Below are positions 23,783-36,129 of a stretch of 64,000 nucleotides of DNA, piece after piece (position 1 is the first letter of the stretch; every line of letters starts with the position of its first letter). The notes below the pieces were generated by a model, which was given only the letters and a program-made list of their open reading frames with translations, was not told the DNA's origin and ran no database searches. Origin of the DNA: Gossypium raimondii (lineage: Eukaryota > Streptophyta > Magnoliopsida > Malvales > Malvaceae). The translations under genes were made by a program, and so were the position numbers. The stretch lies in assembly GCF_025698545.1 (NCBI RefSeq), contig NC_068577.1, positions 1,302,001 through 1,366,000 on the forward strand, written 5' to 3'.

Positions 23783-24479
23783 TCTTACAAGACAGCTTCC
23801 TGTAACGACATAATTTAAACTAAATCGTGTCAAATGCAACAAATTAACATCATAAATCATGGTTTAATTAATTTATTACAGTCGACATACTGAAGTTCCA
23901 GAAAGCATGTTCTTTTCAACAAAGACTGCTTATTTTTAACAACAAAAGGAAAACCAAGCTTTTATCATGGAACATGAAAGTGAAACAACCCATAGTTTCT
24001 TTTTACCAAGAAAAACCAGAAAAACAAAAACTAGATCATTCGGGATCATAACAAGACAGATCTGTTGCAATAAAACATCAATAAAGAAAAAAGTAATTAT
24101 TAGATCAGATGATATGCATAAATTTGTAATAACGAACCTCTTCAATGGAGAAGAAATGTAGAAAAAACAGAGAATTGCAGAAAAGAGAACACTAACTAAA
24201 GCAAAGCAAAGAAGATATTTGTGAGGGGGTCCTTAGGAGATTAGAGTGACAGACATGAGGAAGTTTGATTGTGGGTTTCTAACATAAATGACAGATTGGT
24301 TGGAAGCAATACAAAAGTCAAGTCTTTTTGGAAACTACTGTTCATTGCTGAAGCTGTCTTTTTGTGATTCTGTTGTTTTCATGGTGCATATTAACAGCTG
24401 CCCGCCCCCTAGGCGTATTTATTCCTTCTTTACTTTACTTGCTGTGGAATTAAGCAAAAGCACTAAATCACTTTTTGGG
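23783..24479 (-). other. Probable 5' UTR and promoter region of the HMGB gene
   Basis: This is non-coding DNA upstream of the HMGB start on its strand. No convincing protein was seen; short open frames here are low-complexity. I could not fix a TATA box or leader intron. Confidence 0.45.
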
Positions 24480-24880
24480 CCTCAACTTTCTTTTTTTCAG
24501 ATTAGGCACTGAAATTAGTAATTGTTCCCACATTGGATCTTAAACTTTTATTTAGTCCAAATTAAGCTCTAAACTTGAAAATTGTTCTCATATTGGAGTT
24601 TGAATTTTTTTTTTGTCCAAGTTAGTCCTTAAAAACCATAAAGTTTAGGCCTTAATGTGGGAACAATTATCAAGCTCAAGCCCCAATGTGGAAACAATCA
24701 TTAAGTTCAGGCCTCAATGTGAGAACAATTGTCAAGTTCAGGGATTAACTTGGATAAAAAAAAGTTCAAACCCCAGTGTGGGAACAATTGTCAAATTCAA
24801 AATCTAACTTTGATGAAAATAATGCTCAGACTCCAATATGAAAAAAATTATCGACTTCAAACCCGAAATGGTGATTTAAT
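24480..24880. repeat. Tandem/foldback repeat with ~34-bp core
   Basis: A core of the form 'tgtgggaacaattgtcaag' plus 'ttcaggcctcaa' recurs in direct order at about 24650-24840. An inverted partner ('attgttcccacattggatct', 'ttgttctcatattggagttt') lies at 24510-24610, so the region is both tandem and foldback. A related piece lies at 20938-21115. It has no coding capacity. Confidence 0.65.
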
Positions 24881-25734
24881 CTTAAGCAAAAATAAATAAA
24901 TACCGACCGCTTCATGTTTATCGTAAGTAAAAGTGTTATGATTTATGAATGTTGGAGTATCGTACAATGTGTAAATTTGATTTACTTTGCACTCATCCAT
25001 CACACCCAATTATATCTTTTGTGCATTGTGTTGCATGGTTTAGATCAATGTTTTTAGAAATGGATCAATGATTGAATTTGTTAAATTATCAATTTTTGGT
25101 TTGATAAATTCAAGTGATTTAAATTAAATAAATTATTTAAAATTATAAAAAAAATTATAAAAGCCGATTCAATTTCCCGTTCAATCAGTCATTTAACTTA
25201 ATTCAATCAGTCTATATCAGTTGTTGATAAGTTAACTAATTTCTGACCCAGATCAGTTTAAACAACATTAATTTTGATGTTCGGATAAGGATGACAACAG
25301 AAAAGGCAAGATTTATTTTCTCATTCTAAATTGACTCAATTTTTATATTGTTTACCTCGTATTTAATTTTAATTATGGTAACTGGTTTCCCAACTCGTTT
25401 ATTTCATTACATGATATTATTTTATTTAAGGTAAACTATAAAAATAATCACTCAAATATTAGTCTATCTTTGTTTTGTTCATCCAGTTTAATTTTTTTTA
25501 TCACTAATGTTATTAAAATTTAGCATTTCAGTCACCCCTTTAATTTTTTTTTGAACAAACAGTCACCCCTTTATTAAATCACTAAGCGTGGCCTCTTTTT
25601 CATTGGCATAATAATAAATTAGCTCTCCAATGTTTATAAATTCTGTCAATTTAGTCATAATTATTAAAAATTCAAAACTAAAAAACCTCAAAAAAAAAAT
25701 TTAAAGGTTCATTTTCTAGTAACATGAGATTTTA
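24881..25734. other. AT-rich intergenic DNA
   Basis: No gene was recognised. A worn foldback copy lies at about 25430-25560 ('aaaataatcactcaaatatt'). Confidence 0.45.
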
Positions 25735-27627
25735 TATAGCTTCTGGAAAAGCCATTAATTTCTCTAAGTCTGGACAAGCCATTAATGTCTCATCTATACT
25801 TGGTGTAACAGAACCTCTTAATCATGGGAGGTATTTAGGTTTGTCGTCACTTATAGGTCGCAACAAAAAGCAGGTCTTCTCTTTTAATTAATGAATGGTT
25901 ATCTAAACGTATCTTTAGTTGGAAGAATAGATTGCCCCCAAGGGGTGGAAAGGAAGTGGTGATTAAAACAATGAGAAAAGCTATTCTTGTTTATAGTATG
26001 AGTGTGTTTTTGCTTCCTCATAATTCTTCCGATGATACGCAGAAAATGATGAACTCCTTCTGGTGGGGTTCGGAACGTGGCCGTCGAAGGACTCATTGGG
26101 CTTCTTGGGAACGGCTCTATGTCCTAAAGAAGTATGGTGATATGGGGTTTCGTAAGCTCTATTGCTTTAATTTGGCACAACTTGGGAACCAAGGATGGAG
26201 ATTCCTTACTTCGCCTAAGTCTCTTTCGTGGAAGATTTTCAAAGCTAGATATTTTTCGAAGAGCGATTTTCTTGACTCGTCGGAGGGTTCAACTCCCTAT
26301 TTTATTTGGAAGAGGCTAAAGCCGTGCTTTTGAAATGTACTAGATGGCGAATTGGTAGATGAAGTTTGATAAGCATTTTCAATGATCCATGGATTAATGA
26401 TGGTAGTAATTTTTTTTGTTGACACTACTCATCTTGATGGATGTCAACATATGAGAGTTTATGATTTAATGCATTCTAATAGGGGTTCTTGGGACTCGGA
26501 TATGATGGAGGGACTGTTTGCATCGTATGATGTTTAGAAGATTTTAGCTATGCATTGAGTTTGTTTCCTAATAATGATAGCCTCATGTCGCATTACACTA
26601 CAAATGAACATTATTCTATTAAATCGGGTTATCGAGTTGCTCTTTGTTTGCTCTCTGATATTAATGATTTCCAGGTGGATGGTCTTTGGAATTCTCTCTG
26701 GAATCAACTGTTGCCCCTGAAGATTAACAAGATAATGAGGATTCAGGCATATTTATTTTCAATTCCCCCTTTGCTACAGTTGTTTGGCAATAGATGGGTA
26801 TAGCGCCATTGCATGGTTCTGTTAATGATTTTGTTGCTCAAATGCTGGTTGAACAACACAATGATAAGAGGAGGCGTGTTTTGGGAATGTTATGGGATAT
26901 TTGGTTTAGCAGAAATATGATGGTTTGGAAGCAAAATTTTATGTCAGCTGATCGGCTTGTGCACTATGTGGATGAACGCATGGTTCATACCTCTCAGTCG
27001 ATTCGTCATCCAGTTATTGTGAAAAGAGATGCTTGTTGGTGTAAACCGACTAGCGAGATGGTTAAATATAATGTTGGCGGAGCAATTTTTGTTGATAGTG
27101 GGTATATGGGATGGGTTGTTGTGGTGCGTAATGATGTAGGTGGTTGTGTTAAGAGTATATCTAGTTTTATGATAAGCAATCCATTTATAACTGAGGTTTT
27201 TGTTGTGCACGAGGCTTTTACTTGACTTTATTCGTTGCATTTGGATGGTGTTATTTTAGAAATCGATAGTCAGTGTCTCTAGCAAACGCTTACTTATGGT
27301 TATCTGAATGCTTCTGTTTCAAGATTATTACTTAAAGATTATGTCTCATAGCTTCTGATTTTCAATCTTTTGTCTTTCATTGGGTTCGTAGGGATGCTAA
27401 TAAGGCTTCACATATTTTGGCATGGGAGACTTTATTTAGAGCAGATTACATAGATTGTATTGCTTATCCTACTTCTATTGTTGATATTGTTAATGCTGAG
27501 AAAATGACTAATTTGGATGTAAATGAGGTAAGTTAGGTTTGGGTGTTCGGGTTTAGTTTTTCTCATTGCTTTATCCTTAATTATTCATATTCCTTTTCTT
27601 AATGAATTAATCTTTCCTTCAAAAAAG
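25735..27627 (+). pseudogene. 5'-truncated L1-type LINE (RT C-terminus and RNase H)
   Basis: In broken frames the translation gives the end of a plant LINE ORF2. The first block is GVTEPLNHGRYLGLSSLIGR, then NRLPPRGGKEVVIKTM, SFWWGSERGRRRTHWASWER and YGDMGFRKLYCFNLAQLGNQ. A zinc-binding reverse-transcriptase region follows (26555-26800), then an RNase H domain (KPTSEMVKYNVGGAIFVDSG, EIDSQC, HWVRRDANKASHILA). The first RNase H catalytic aspartate, normally in a NVDGA motif, reads glycine (NVGGA). Stops and frameshifts occur throughout. The element ends at 'ccttcaaaaaa' (27617-27627), the likely poly(A) end. It is truncated upstream and inactive. Confidence 0.9.
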
Positions 27628-28589
27628 GTCAAAGGTGCTGGAAATTTGAGTAAGATGGTCGAAATTGAATTATAAATTTTTTATGAGGCAAAAGTGTAAT
27701 TTTATCATGTATTAACTTATGATTTCATCATTTTTAAAGGGACTACATAGAAATATTTTTATTTTGAGGGACTAAAATATAATTTTACTATACATTAACT
27801 TTTAACTTTTATCATTTATAAATGGACTAGAAACGATTTTTTCATTTGAGGGTACCAAAGCCCTTACATGGCCCTTTGAATTTGCCAATGTTTAAAGTGT
27901 TAATATACTTAATTACCTTAAAGGGTTAACTAAATACATGCATCCAATCCTATGTACATGCATAATTACAAAATTCATGCATCTAATCTTAAATTTCTTG
28001 CTAAGTATAATGAAATTTCAGGTTGCATTTGTGTAACACGAGTTATTGACCTAAAATTATCCACTTGAACTTGGGCAGCTTTATCTTCTTCACGAATCAC
28101 ATAATCACCCAATACATGTATTAAAAAAGAACTTGTCTAGATTCATCCCTTGGATGATCTCCATTAAAATATACATAGCTTTTTATAGGAAACTCCAAAA
28201 AGACACACCGTTTGATGCATTGGAAACTAGACTTTTAGAGCTTTTCATGCACGTATGATTCATAATTTTTGGGCATGTATATGAACTTAGATTCTAAGTT
28301 GATGCATAAATCCTGGATTTTTTATAGCTTTGATTCTTCACCAACATAGGTTTCTCCTACAAAAGTGTTTCCAACTTCCACCTAAATTCGGCTTTTCAAA
28401 AATAGCCCATCATTAGTCTTTTGAAGCTCAAAATATGCTTAGCTTTATTTCCTTCAATTTGGGTTGCATTTGTTAACAATTAACGTTTGGTCCATATTAA
28501 TGGCCTTGTGCTCAGCTCCATTTTCATTAGCCTTCTTAGCTTGTACCAACTATGATGTGTCACATCATATTATATAGTTGTTTTACTTA
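27628..28589. other. Intergenic DNA with decayed repeats
   Basis: 27660-27890 resembles the 'gggactaaaatataatttta' dispersed repeats seen at 30360-30545 and 40840-41060. 27940-28560 is less AT-rich ('agacacaccgtttgatgcat') and looks like a retroelement remnant, but I could not assign it. Confidence 0.4.
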
Positions 28590-29255
28590 GGGCCAGTTCT
28601 TCATTGCTTTTGAAAAGTGTTGTGGAAAAGTGCTTTTGAAAACTTTGGTTTAAAATTTGAGTGTTTGGCATTGCTGTCAAAAAGTACTTTTGAGAAATAA
28701 AATGTCCATTTTAGACATGTTATTAGCAAGTAACAAATATGCATTTAAATAATATTTAAATTAATTAATATTATTATATTTTAGTAAGAATATAAAAAAT
28801 TTATTATAACTTGTTGTTAATATTTTAACATATGAAATATAAATTTTAACTATTTTTAAGCAATAAATATTAATTATTTATAAAATTTAATTAGAATATA
28901 TAAACTATATTTTAAATATTTAAATATAACCATTGAATATTTGTAATTAGTATTTAAAAAAAATTATTTTTAATTAATGATTTTAACACATTTGTAATTA
29001 AGCACCAAGAAAAAAAAGGAAAATACTATGTTATTGGAGGGGTGGAAAAGTAATTAAGCACCAAAAGTGCGTTTGGGAGAGGAAAAGCTAAAATTTTAGC
29101 TTCTCCTTTTCAGAAGCGCTTTTCAAAAGCACATTTCAAAAGCAATTCTGAAAAGCTAAAAATTTTAGTCAAAAGCAGCTTGTTCTTCACAGGTTTTCTT
29201 TCAAAAGTGTTTTTCGAGTCAGAAGTACTTTTTTTAAACAATGAAGAACTAGCCC
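28590..29255. mobile_element. Non-autonomous DNA element with GGGCYAGTTCTTCATTG ends
   Basis: The left end is GGGCCAGTTCTTCATTGCTT and the right end, reverse-complemented, is GGGCTAGTTCTTCATTGTTT. Subterminal sequence is full of 'aaaagtgcttttgaaaac'-type motifs in both directions, and the middle is AT-only. There is no coding capacity. I could not identify a convincing target-site duplication. Related sequence lies at 55965-56150. Confidence 0.72.
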
Positions 29256-31611
29256 TTGTTCACCATTTAAAAAAGTAATAATTTTTTTAAAAAATACATT
29301 ATTAAATAATAATTCAAGCTAAATTGACATGGTTTCACAAATTTTTTTATCGAATTCTAAGTAGTGATTAATCATCTTGATTGCACAAAATTTTAATTTA
29401 ATTCTTAGTTCGAATTACTTTGACATGTTTAATTTTGACACATTATTTATATTGTATTTATATTTTTTTCATATTTTTTTATTATACTCTAGTTATTTTT
29501 ATAAGTTTAATTTTTTTTATTAATTATTATATACTTTGGTTTTGGACTAAATTGAAAAAAAAGGTGAAATTCTAGTTTCATTTAGTTTGGTGAGAAAAAA
29601 AAAAGATAATGAGGTTGGAGAGGTGAAATGTGTGCAATCAACTTTACAACATTGTCTTTTTATTGTCAGCCGACTCTTTTAAGCAAGATTCATCGTTTAT
29701 AAAATTGCTACGAGTTAGATCTTTCATTTTTTCGGTGAATTACAAGAGTAAAAAGAAGTTCGAACAACAAATATGGCTAACACAACTCGAACTTAAGTTA
29801 CATCCGGGACGATAAACACATTGACAATCACAGAGGGTCCTTTCAATTTTTACTCGATAATACAAAACCACTCCTTATTCTTGAAAACATTAATGAAGAA
29901 TTTATTTTATATAAAAAAATTTATTGAATTAATGTCTCTATCATTTATATCAATCTGCATTATAAATATATGTTTATTATTAATGATATAAAATTTTAGG
30001 ATAAATGCTCAAATTCGTTTAGACATTTATTAAATCAAGGCTTAATTTTTATAAAAGTGCTTAAATAAAGGTTAAAACTTTTTAAATGATCAAATAAACG
30101 TAAAAGTGCTCAAATAAAGGCTTCTCAAATGTTTTTAGTTTCAAATTATGTTTTTATTATTTCGTTTTCAAGCAATATCTGTTTGGGCTTTCATATATTT
30201 TATTCTAAATGTGTTAGCATTCACTAATTTTGACTAAAAAGTGGACTAAAGTGCGTAAAAATTCTTTATTTGAGCACTTTTGTAAAGTTAGGTCTTTATA
30301 TGACCATTTTGAAATGTTAACATTTAACCTTTATATGAGCAGTTCCTAAAAAGTTAGGACCAAGGGCAAAGCCAAAAAATTACTTTAGGGGTAGAGATAA
30401 ATCATAAAATTTTTTGGGCTGAAGTATAATTTTACCATCATATTAATTTGAAATTTCTTAAAATCTAAACGGTCTAATCGAACATTTTACCATTTTTAGG
30501 GGGACGAAGGTCATTTCCCTCCTCCTTGACTTCACCCCTAATTAGACTCTAACTTAAACATTTAACCTTAAAATTTTATGAAAGAAGTTACGGATGGTTA
30601 CACCATGATGGTGTCTAGAGTCACTAATGGTGTTTAGAAGATTAAGACAAGATTTTTGAGACTATGAGGAAGTTGGGTAGAGTTTATGTATAATACCAGA
30701 GCTTTTGACCTCCTTTTAGTGTTAAGAAGAGTTTATATAGAGGAGGAGGAGCTTGATCGTGAGTCATGAGTACTCTATCACAAATCTTTAAGGATAAGTG
30801 GTGGATGGTCAGCCTTAAGGTATGTATGTCTAAATGTCCCTGATGCGACTAGCTATAGTTAAGCTTATTTATGAGAAGTTGGTGCTAAGAAGCGATGGTA
30901 CAATGGATACTTTCCCTCTAGAAAATTTTTTCAAGATTTGGTGAGATTATCTAATGGTCTTTGATTTAGGTGACCTTTCGCTTAAATAAGGTCTATCTTA
31001 CCTTGTAATCATTTTCCATCCTCCTTATCCATGATAAGCTCTTACGAAATGGGTTTGGTCTTATTAAAACAATTTTTTATTTATTAAAATTAAATAAAAT
31101 TATTTAAAAATATTTTAAAAAATGTCATCAATGCTTCATTTGTAATACAAACACCAACTCTTTAAAAGAGAAAACAAACCTTATTCATCCGTAGAATACA
31201 CGTCTTGGTGGGTTCTCTCTCACTTTACAGAGAAAAAGGTAAAATAAATGGTGAAATTTTGATGGTGTCAAATTGGTCCACATTTCTGCTTAAATTCAAT
31301 AAATTGAGAACACATCAATACCATGCTTATACAAAACAACAGAGAAGAAGAAGAAAGCCAACCCAGCAAGTCATTCAAATTCAACCCTCCCCAAACTCCT
31401 AACTTATATCCCTTTCCCTTCCCTTCACTTATAACTTTCCCTTTTTTGTAACATTTCACATGCAATCCATTCATTTTTTTTCATCAATCATTAATCATTT
31501 CTGTGATTAAAAATCATATCTTGCTATTCAAAGTCTTCATCTTTTTTGATATATAAAAAAGAAAGCTCTCTTTGTACTTTTTTTTGTGAAGATCTGGTTG
31601 GTGGTGGATAC
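29256..31611. other. Intergenic DNA upstream of the Yippee-like gene, with foldback repeats
   Basis: 30000-30350 is a diverged foldback ('agtgctcaaataaaggct' against 'tatttgagcacttttgtaaa'). 30360-30545 is a decayed element with 'gggcaaagcc' at one end and 'cttcacccct' at the other. 30560-30990 is richer in GC and looks like an old unassigned transposon. The last few hundred bases (31200-31611) are a plausible promoter and 5' UTR. The short frame at 31205-31402 is unsupported. Confidence 0.45.
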
Positions 31612-33564
31612 ATGGGGAGATTATTTGTGGTGAATCTTGAAGGGAAGGTTTATAGCTGCAAACACTGCAAAACCCATCTTGCTCTTTCCGATGATATTGT
31701 TTCCAAGGTTGTTTTTTTTTCCTTTAAATTTGATTCCTTTTGACTTTTTTGTATGATAATCTTGTGAAATCTTCATCTGGGTGTTTTTGATTTGTTTTAG
31801 TTATCATTTTTTAGCATTTATTACTACTTATTAGGTGTCATTTTCATTTTGGGTGAACTTATATATAATCGATGGGTTCCATAATTGATTAGATTGAGGT
31901 TTCTTCTATTATTAAGCTAGGAAATTTGGGTATAATCCATGTTGATCATTCTGGTTCTATGATGATTGAAACTGTGCTGGGAGGATTTCAATTATGTTAT
32001 GATCATCTCTTTTTAGGCATAGATGATAATTGTGTGTCTTTTGCAAGAGCTTGACACTTTATGATGATGGCAAATTGTTGGTTTTTAAGACAAACATGAT
32101 GTTAAATGTATTTTCTTTTGCTTTTAAAAGGACTTGTGCTCTATGTTATTTGGATTCGGGTGTGAGTGTTGGATACAGTATGTGTCCAACACTGGTATGG
32201 TCAAAATTTTCTAAGCTTTTTCATGTATTTGGAGGATCTTTGGAATCCTTGTGGAGGACACGAGTGTAAGACCAGAGGCAAAGCTAGGAATTCGGTATTT
32301 GGGCCAAAACAAAATTTTAAAAATTTGGATGCTTGACAAATAGAATGGACTGGAATTGATAATATCCCATTAACCATCTTGCCCCTTAGCTACGCCCTGT
32401 GTTGGACACAATGCTTCAATGAAAATGAAGAGTCGCAATAACATAGCTTGTGCTAGTGATTAAACCTGTTGGATGGAAATGTTATACTTTTTGTGTCGGT
32501 ATGCCCTTCGTTTGCATTTACGATATCACCGAGTATGAATGTTAAGTCATATTCATATAGGTGTTATTTTCTCTACTGCTTTCACATTGGTGTTAAAGAT
32601 TTTTCATGGTGTTTGAATTGGTTCAGGTTCTCTTATAAGCACGGTTTCTAACTATGTGTTTTGGCTTTGGTTCTTTTATTCAGTCCTTCCATTGCCGCCA
32701 TGGGAAAGCATATCTCTTCAGTAAGGTGTAAGTTTTCTCGATTTTAGGCACTTTGTTAGCATGTGTTAGCCCCAAATCTGTCTAGAATTACTCCGAACAG
32801 GACAACAACTCTAATACATGCCTATGCTATATGGTGCCGGCTTGATTGTCAAACTCTTGCTTTACGGTTGAGGAAAAATTTTGTTTGTTGAATTCAATGT
32901 CGGTTCTAGTAAGTTATTTTGTTCACTTAGAGCAAGGCAATAGCCTTTAATAGAGTAGGAGAAACGAATGATAGGAAGGGGATTGCAGGTATTTTATTTT
33001 AATTGGCTAAACGGTGAACTAACATGGATTTTATTTCCAGGATGAACTTTATGGACATCCCACTTGCATGAGATTCCGAGTTAACTGTAAATTAATGCTC
33101 GCTTTCATATGTACTTTTCATCTCTCATTGTTTCTCAGAGTGAATGTTACTACCGGAGAAAAGGAAGATAGACTGATGATGACAGGGTTGCACACCGTGG
33201 CGGACGTCTTCTGTGTCGGATGCGGATCAATAGTGGGGTGGAAATATGTAAGCTTTTGGTATTACATTTTTCGAATTCGTAGTTTAACATATCTTTATTT
33301 GTTGCTGTTAGTTATCTCGATAGTTTCTTCCAGGAAATGGCTCATGAGAAGAGTCAGAAGTACAAGGAAGGAAAATTGGTCCTCGAACGGTAACTAATCG
33401 GAAACATGGAGAGAAACTTGGGTTTGGGTTAAGGAATGGATGTTTTTAACCGAGGTTACTGGATCATGTTGTTGAACAGGTTTAAGGTGTCCGGTCCGGA
33501 CGGAAGCAATTACTGGATCAGCCATGGAAGACATGTGGGTGGGAGTGATGCAGATGATGTTTGA
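31612..33564 (+). CDS. Yippee-like zinc-binding protein
   Basis: Five exons (31612-31707, 32684-32727, 33139-33247, 33334-33389, 33480-33564), all GT-AG, give about 129 residues, the usual length for the family. It opens [20 protein letters not shown]. The paired zinc-binding motifs are CKHC near residue 16 and CVGC near residue 70. Between them are [15 protein letters not shown] and [19 protein letters not shown]. The C-terminal part is [40 protein letters not shown] and VGGSDADD. Yippee/YPEL proteins are small, highly conserved zinc proteins; in animals and fungi they bind an E3 ligase complex. The plant role is largely unknown. The start is the first family-like methionine; an upstream in-frame ATG exists but adds non-family sequence. 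Intron 1 (about 1 kb) carries a MITE-like insertion. Confidence 0.94.
32274..32402. mobile_element. MITE-like insertion in intron 1 of the Yippee-like gene
   Basis: The left end CAGAGGCAAAGCTAGG and the reverse-complemented right end CAGGGCGTAGCTAAGG are inverted similar ends about 130 bp apart. There is no coding capacity. The target-site duplication is not clear. The ends resemble those of the dispersed copies near 30360 and 40840. Confidence 0.5.
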
Positions 33565-33819
33565 TCAAAACAATAAAAAAAAAATGGTCAAATTTCCAAA
33601 TTGTACATTCTTTAAACCCCTTAAAAATCTCATTCAGTTCATGTCAATCCTAAAAAAAAAAACCAGACATTCCTAATTTAAGCAACATGTCCAACTTGCT
33701 GTAAGAAAAAATGATTTGAAACATTGAATTGTTAATTATGTTTTATAAATTGCAGTTTCAAGGTGTTCAAACATATAGCTAAAATTTATCCTATTGATTA
33801 CTTTTATCTAATTCATGAT

Positions 33820-34100
33820 CCTCGAACTCGAACTTAAGATATCATACGGTAGAGGTCATTCAATCATGGTTTTCTTTTTATCATTCAATTATAAAAGTTA
33901 TAAAATGATCATTAGTAAATTTCTCTTTGGTCATTTAACTATTCATCGTCTTTTTAGTTATAAAATGACAAAAAAAAAGATAAAATGGAATAGTTAAGTG
34001 ATTATTTTGTAATTTTTATAGTTGAATGATTAAAAGAAATTTACTAAAAATTAGATGATTATTTTTATAATTTTTCTATAGTTAAATAAAATAAATAAAT
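33820..34100. repeat. Foldback repeat, 'gtcattcaattataaaagtt' family
   Basis: The left arm ('ggtcattcaatcatggt', 'aaaagttataaaatgatcat') and right arm ('gtgattattttgtaattttt', 'atagttgaatgattaaaag') are inverted and diverged. The family recurs throughout the window. It has no coding capacity. Confidence 0.55.
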
Positions 34101-34419
34101 ATTACAATTGAGCGACTAATAATGTAATTATTTTATTATTTTATTAGTTTTTGGATGGTTGGATTTTTGCCACCACACGTCGTAACAAAGGGCCCCATTA
34201 GACACTATTGCCCCAATAATTAGGCACCAACATATTTGAGATGTATGATTGATTGATATTTGACCTATCCATAAATTTATTACCTACAATTTAAGGGAGT
34301 AAACTGTTAAAAGTTTAAATTATAATGGTAAAATGTTAGAAAAAGGAAAAAGAATTCAGATTATCCCAAAACAAACCCTTAAAATGTTTTAGATATTTTA
34401 AAATTTTATTTTATCTTTT

Positions 34420-34530
34420 CGATTGAGTCTTAGTTTAAATGGCATGGCCATTATGTGAATTTTAGTGGGCTGAAGCGCATTATCCTCTTATTTATAGGTT
34501 AGAGAGGGGCTATAGGTAATAGTCATGAAT
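34420..34530 (+). mobile_element. SINE family A, internally deleted copy
   Basis: It starts CGATTGAGTCTTAGTTTAAA and keeps the later 'gggctgaagcgcattatcct' part, but has lost the sequence between the A-box and the B-box region. It lies 130 bp before a fuller copy in the same orientation. Confidence 0.55.
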
Positions 34531-34662
34531 ATTTTTCTTTAATAAAGTTATATCACTTAATAATGCTAATAATTTAAGGAGCAAGTGGTAATGCTTATAT
34601 CTACTTATATTATTATAGTTGGTGTCTCAAATTAATTGGACATTAATTTAAAGAAAAAGATT

Positions 34663-34845
34663 GCCAATTGAGTTTTAGTTCAATTGGTACGAGCATTACT
34701 GCCAATGCAGGAGGATATGGGTTTAAGTGCGCTGAAGCGCATTATCCTCCTATTTATGGGTTGGAGAGAGACTATAGATAATTCCAGCATTGTGTCAAAT
34801 ATAATCATAATCTATAATGAGATTGTTCAGAAAAATAAAAAAATT
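34663..34845 (+). mobile_element. SINE family A copy
   Basis: It contains 'tagttcaattggtacg' (A-box-like, near 34676) and 'tgggtttaagtgc' (B-box-like, near 34728). Then come 'gctgaagcgcattatcctcc' and 'tatttatgggttggagagag', with an A-rich end near 34845. The spacing of the two boxes fits a tRNA-derived Pol III promoter. Confidence 0.65.
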
Positions 34846-34889
34846 ATTTTTTAAATAATAATAAATATTATGGGACTTAAAACTTGATG

Positions 34890-35895
34890 TTCTGATTCTA
34901 GATTTCCTAAGAATTGACTTAGTGAAATCTCATATTTTTTATATCAGAAAAAGAAATGATCCGTCAGGTTCAAAATTGATTTCTAATAATAGGTCAGATC
35001 GTACCAATAAAAATCTGTTTTATTCCATTTATTCCAACGCAATGATTCAACAATCGTTTAGCCAAAATCACGAAACTATTCATACGCTCTTGAACAGAAA
35101 TAAAGAATCCCAATCTTTGATAATTTTGTCATCATCTAGTTGTTTTTGCATAAGCCCATTCAACGATGTAAAATATCACAATGTGATAAAACAATCAATT
35201 AAAAAAGATCCTCTAATTCCAATTAAGAATTTATTGGGTCCTTTAGGAACAATCCCCAAAATTGTGAATTTTTATTCATCATTTTACCCTTTAATAACTC
35301 ATAATCAAACCTCGGTAGCGAAATATTTGGAGCTTGACAATTTAAAACAGGCTTTTCAAGTACTTAACTATTATTTAATAGCTAAAAATGAGAAAATTTA
35401 TAATTTCGATCCATGTCGTAACATCTTTTTGAATGCAGTCAGTTTGAATTGGTAATTTCCCCATCATCGTTATCATTGTAATTATTGTGAAGAAACGTCC
35501 ACAATAATTAGTCTTGCCTTCTTGGGAAGTTTATTTGTGAAAATGTATGTATAGCCAAAAGCGGACCACTCCTAAAATCGTGTCAAGTTTTTATTGTTCA
35601 AGCTGATTCTATAGTAATAAGATCGGCTAAGCCTTATTTGGCAACTACAAGAGAAACTGTCCATGGGCATTATGGAGAAATCCTTTACGAAGGAGATACG
35701 TTAGTTACATTTATATATGAAAAATCAAGATCTGATGATATAAGGCAGGGTCTTCTAAAAGTGGAACAAGTGTTAGAAGTGCGTTCGATTAATTCAATAT
35801 CGATGAACTTAAAAAAGAGAATTGAAGGTTGAAACGAATGTATAACAAGAATTCTTGAAATTCCTTGAGGATTCATGATTGGAATGTAGAATTAA
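34890..35895 (+). pseudogene. rpoC2: Nuclear copy of plastid rpoC2 segment
   Basis: The translation reads as an internal part of the plastid RNA polymerase beta'' subunit. Blocks include [60 protein letters not shown] and [20 protein letters not shown]. After stop codons and a frame change come [35 protein letters not shown] and [18 protein letters not shown]. Broken frames (35455-35640) and stops at former tryptophan codons near 35830-35870 show it is dead. Both ends are approximate. It is a nuclear plastid insertion. Confidence 0.9.
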
Positions 35896-36129
35896 ATAAA
35901 AGGACTTGCCCATCTTTCTGAATCAAATAAAATAGGTGTGTATGATAAGACAATCCACTTTCTTTATTATCTTACTTTGGCTTTTTATAAATGGAAATGG
36001 GATGCTACAAGCAATTTAGGGGTAGCTTTCTCAAATGCCTAATCCATCAATAATAACAATAGTATAATGCAAAATTAAGTAAGGCCTTTAGCAGCAAATA
36101 ACCCACAAATACTTTATAACATATATTAT

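Noticed and set aside
25932-26333. A 133-codon open frame as a stand-alone gene
   Set aside because: Its motifs are those of the LINE reverse transcriptase C-terminal region and it lies within a longer broken LINE copy.
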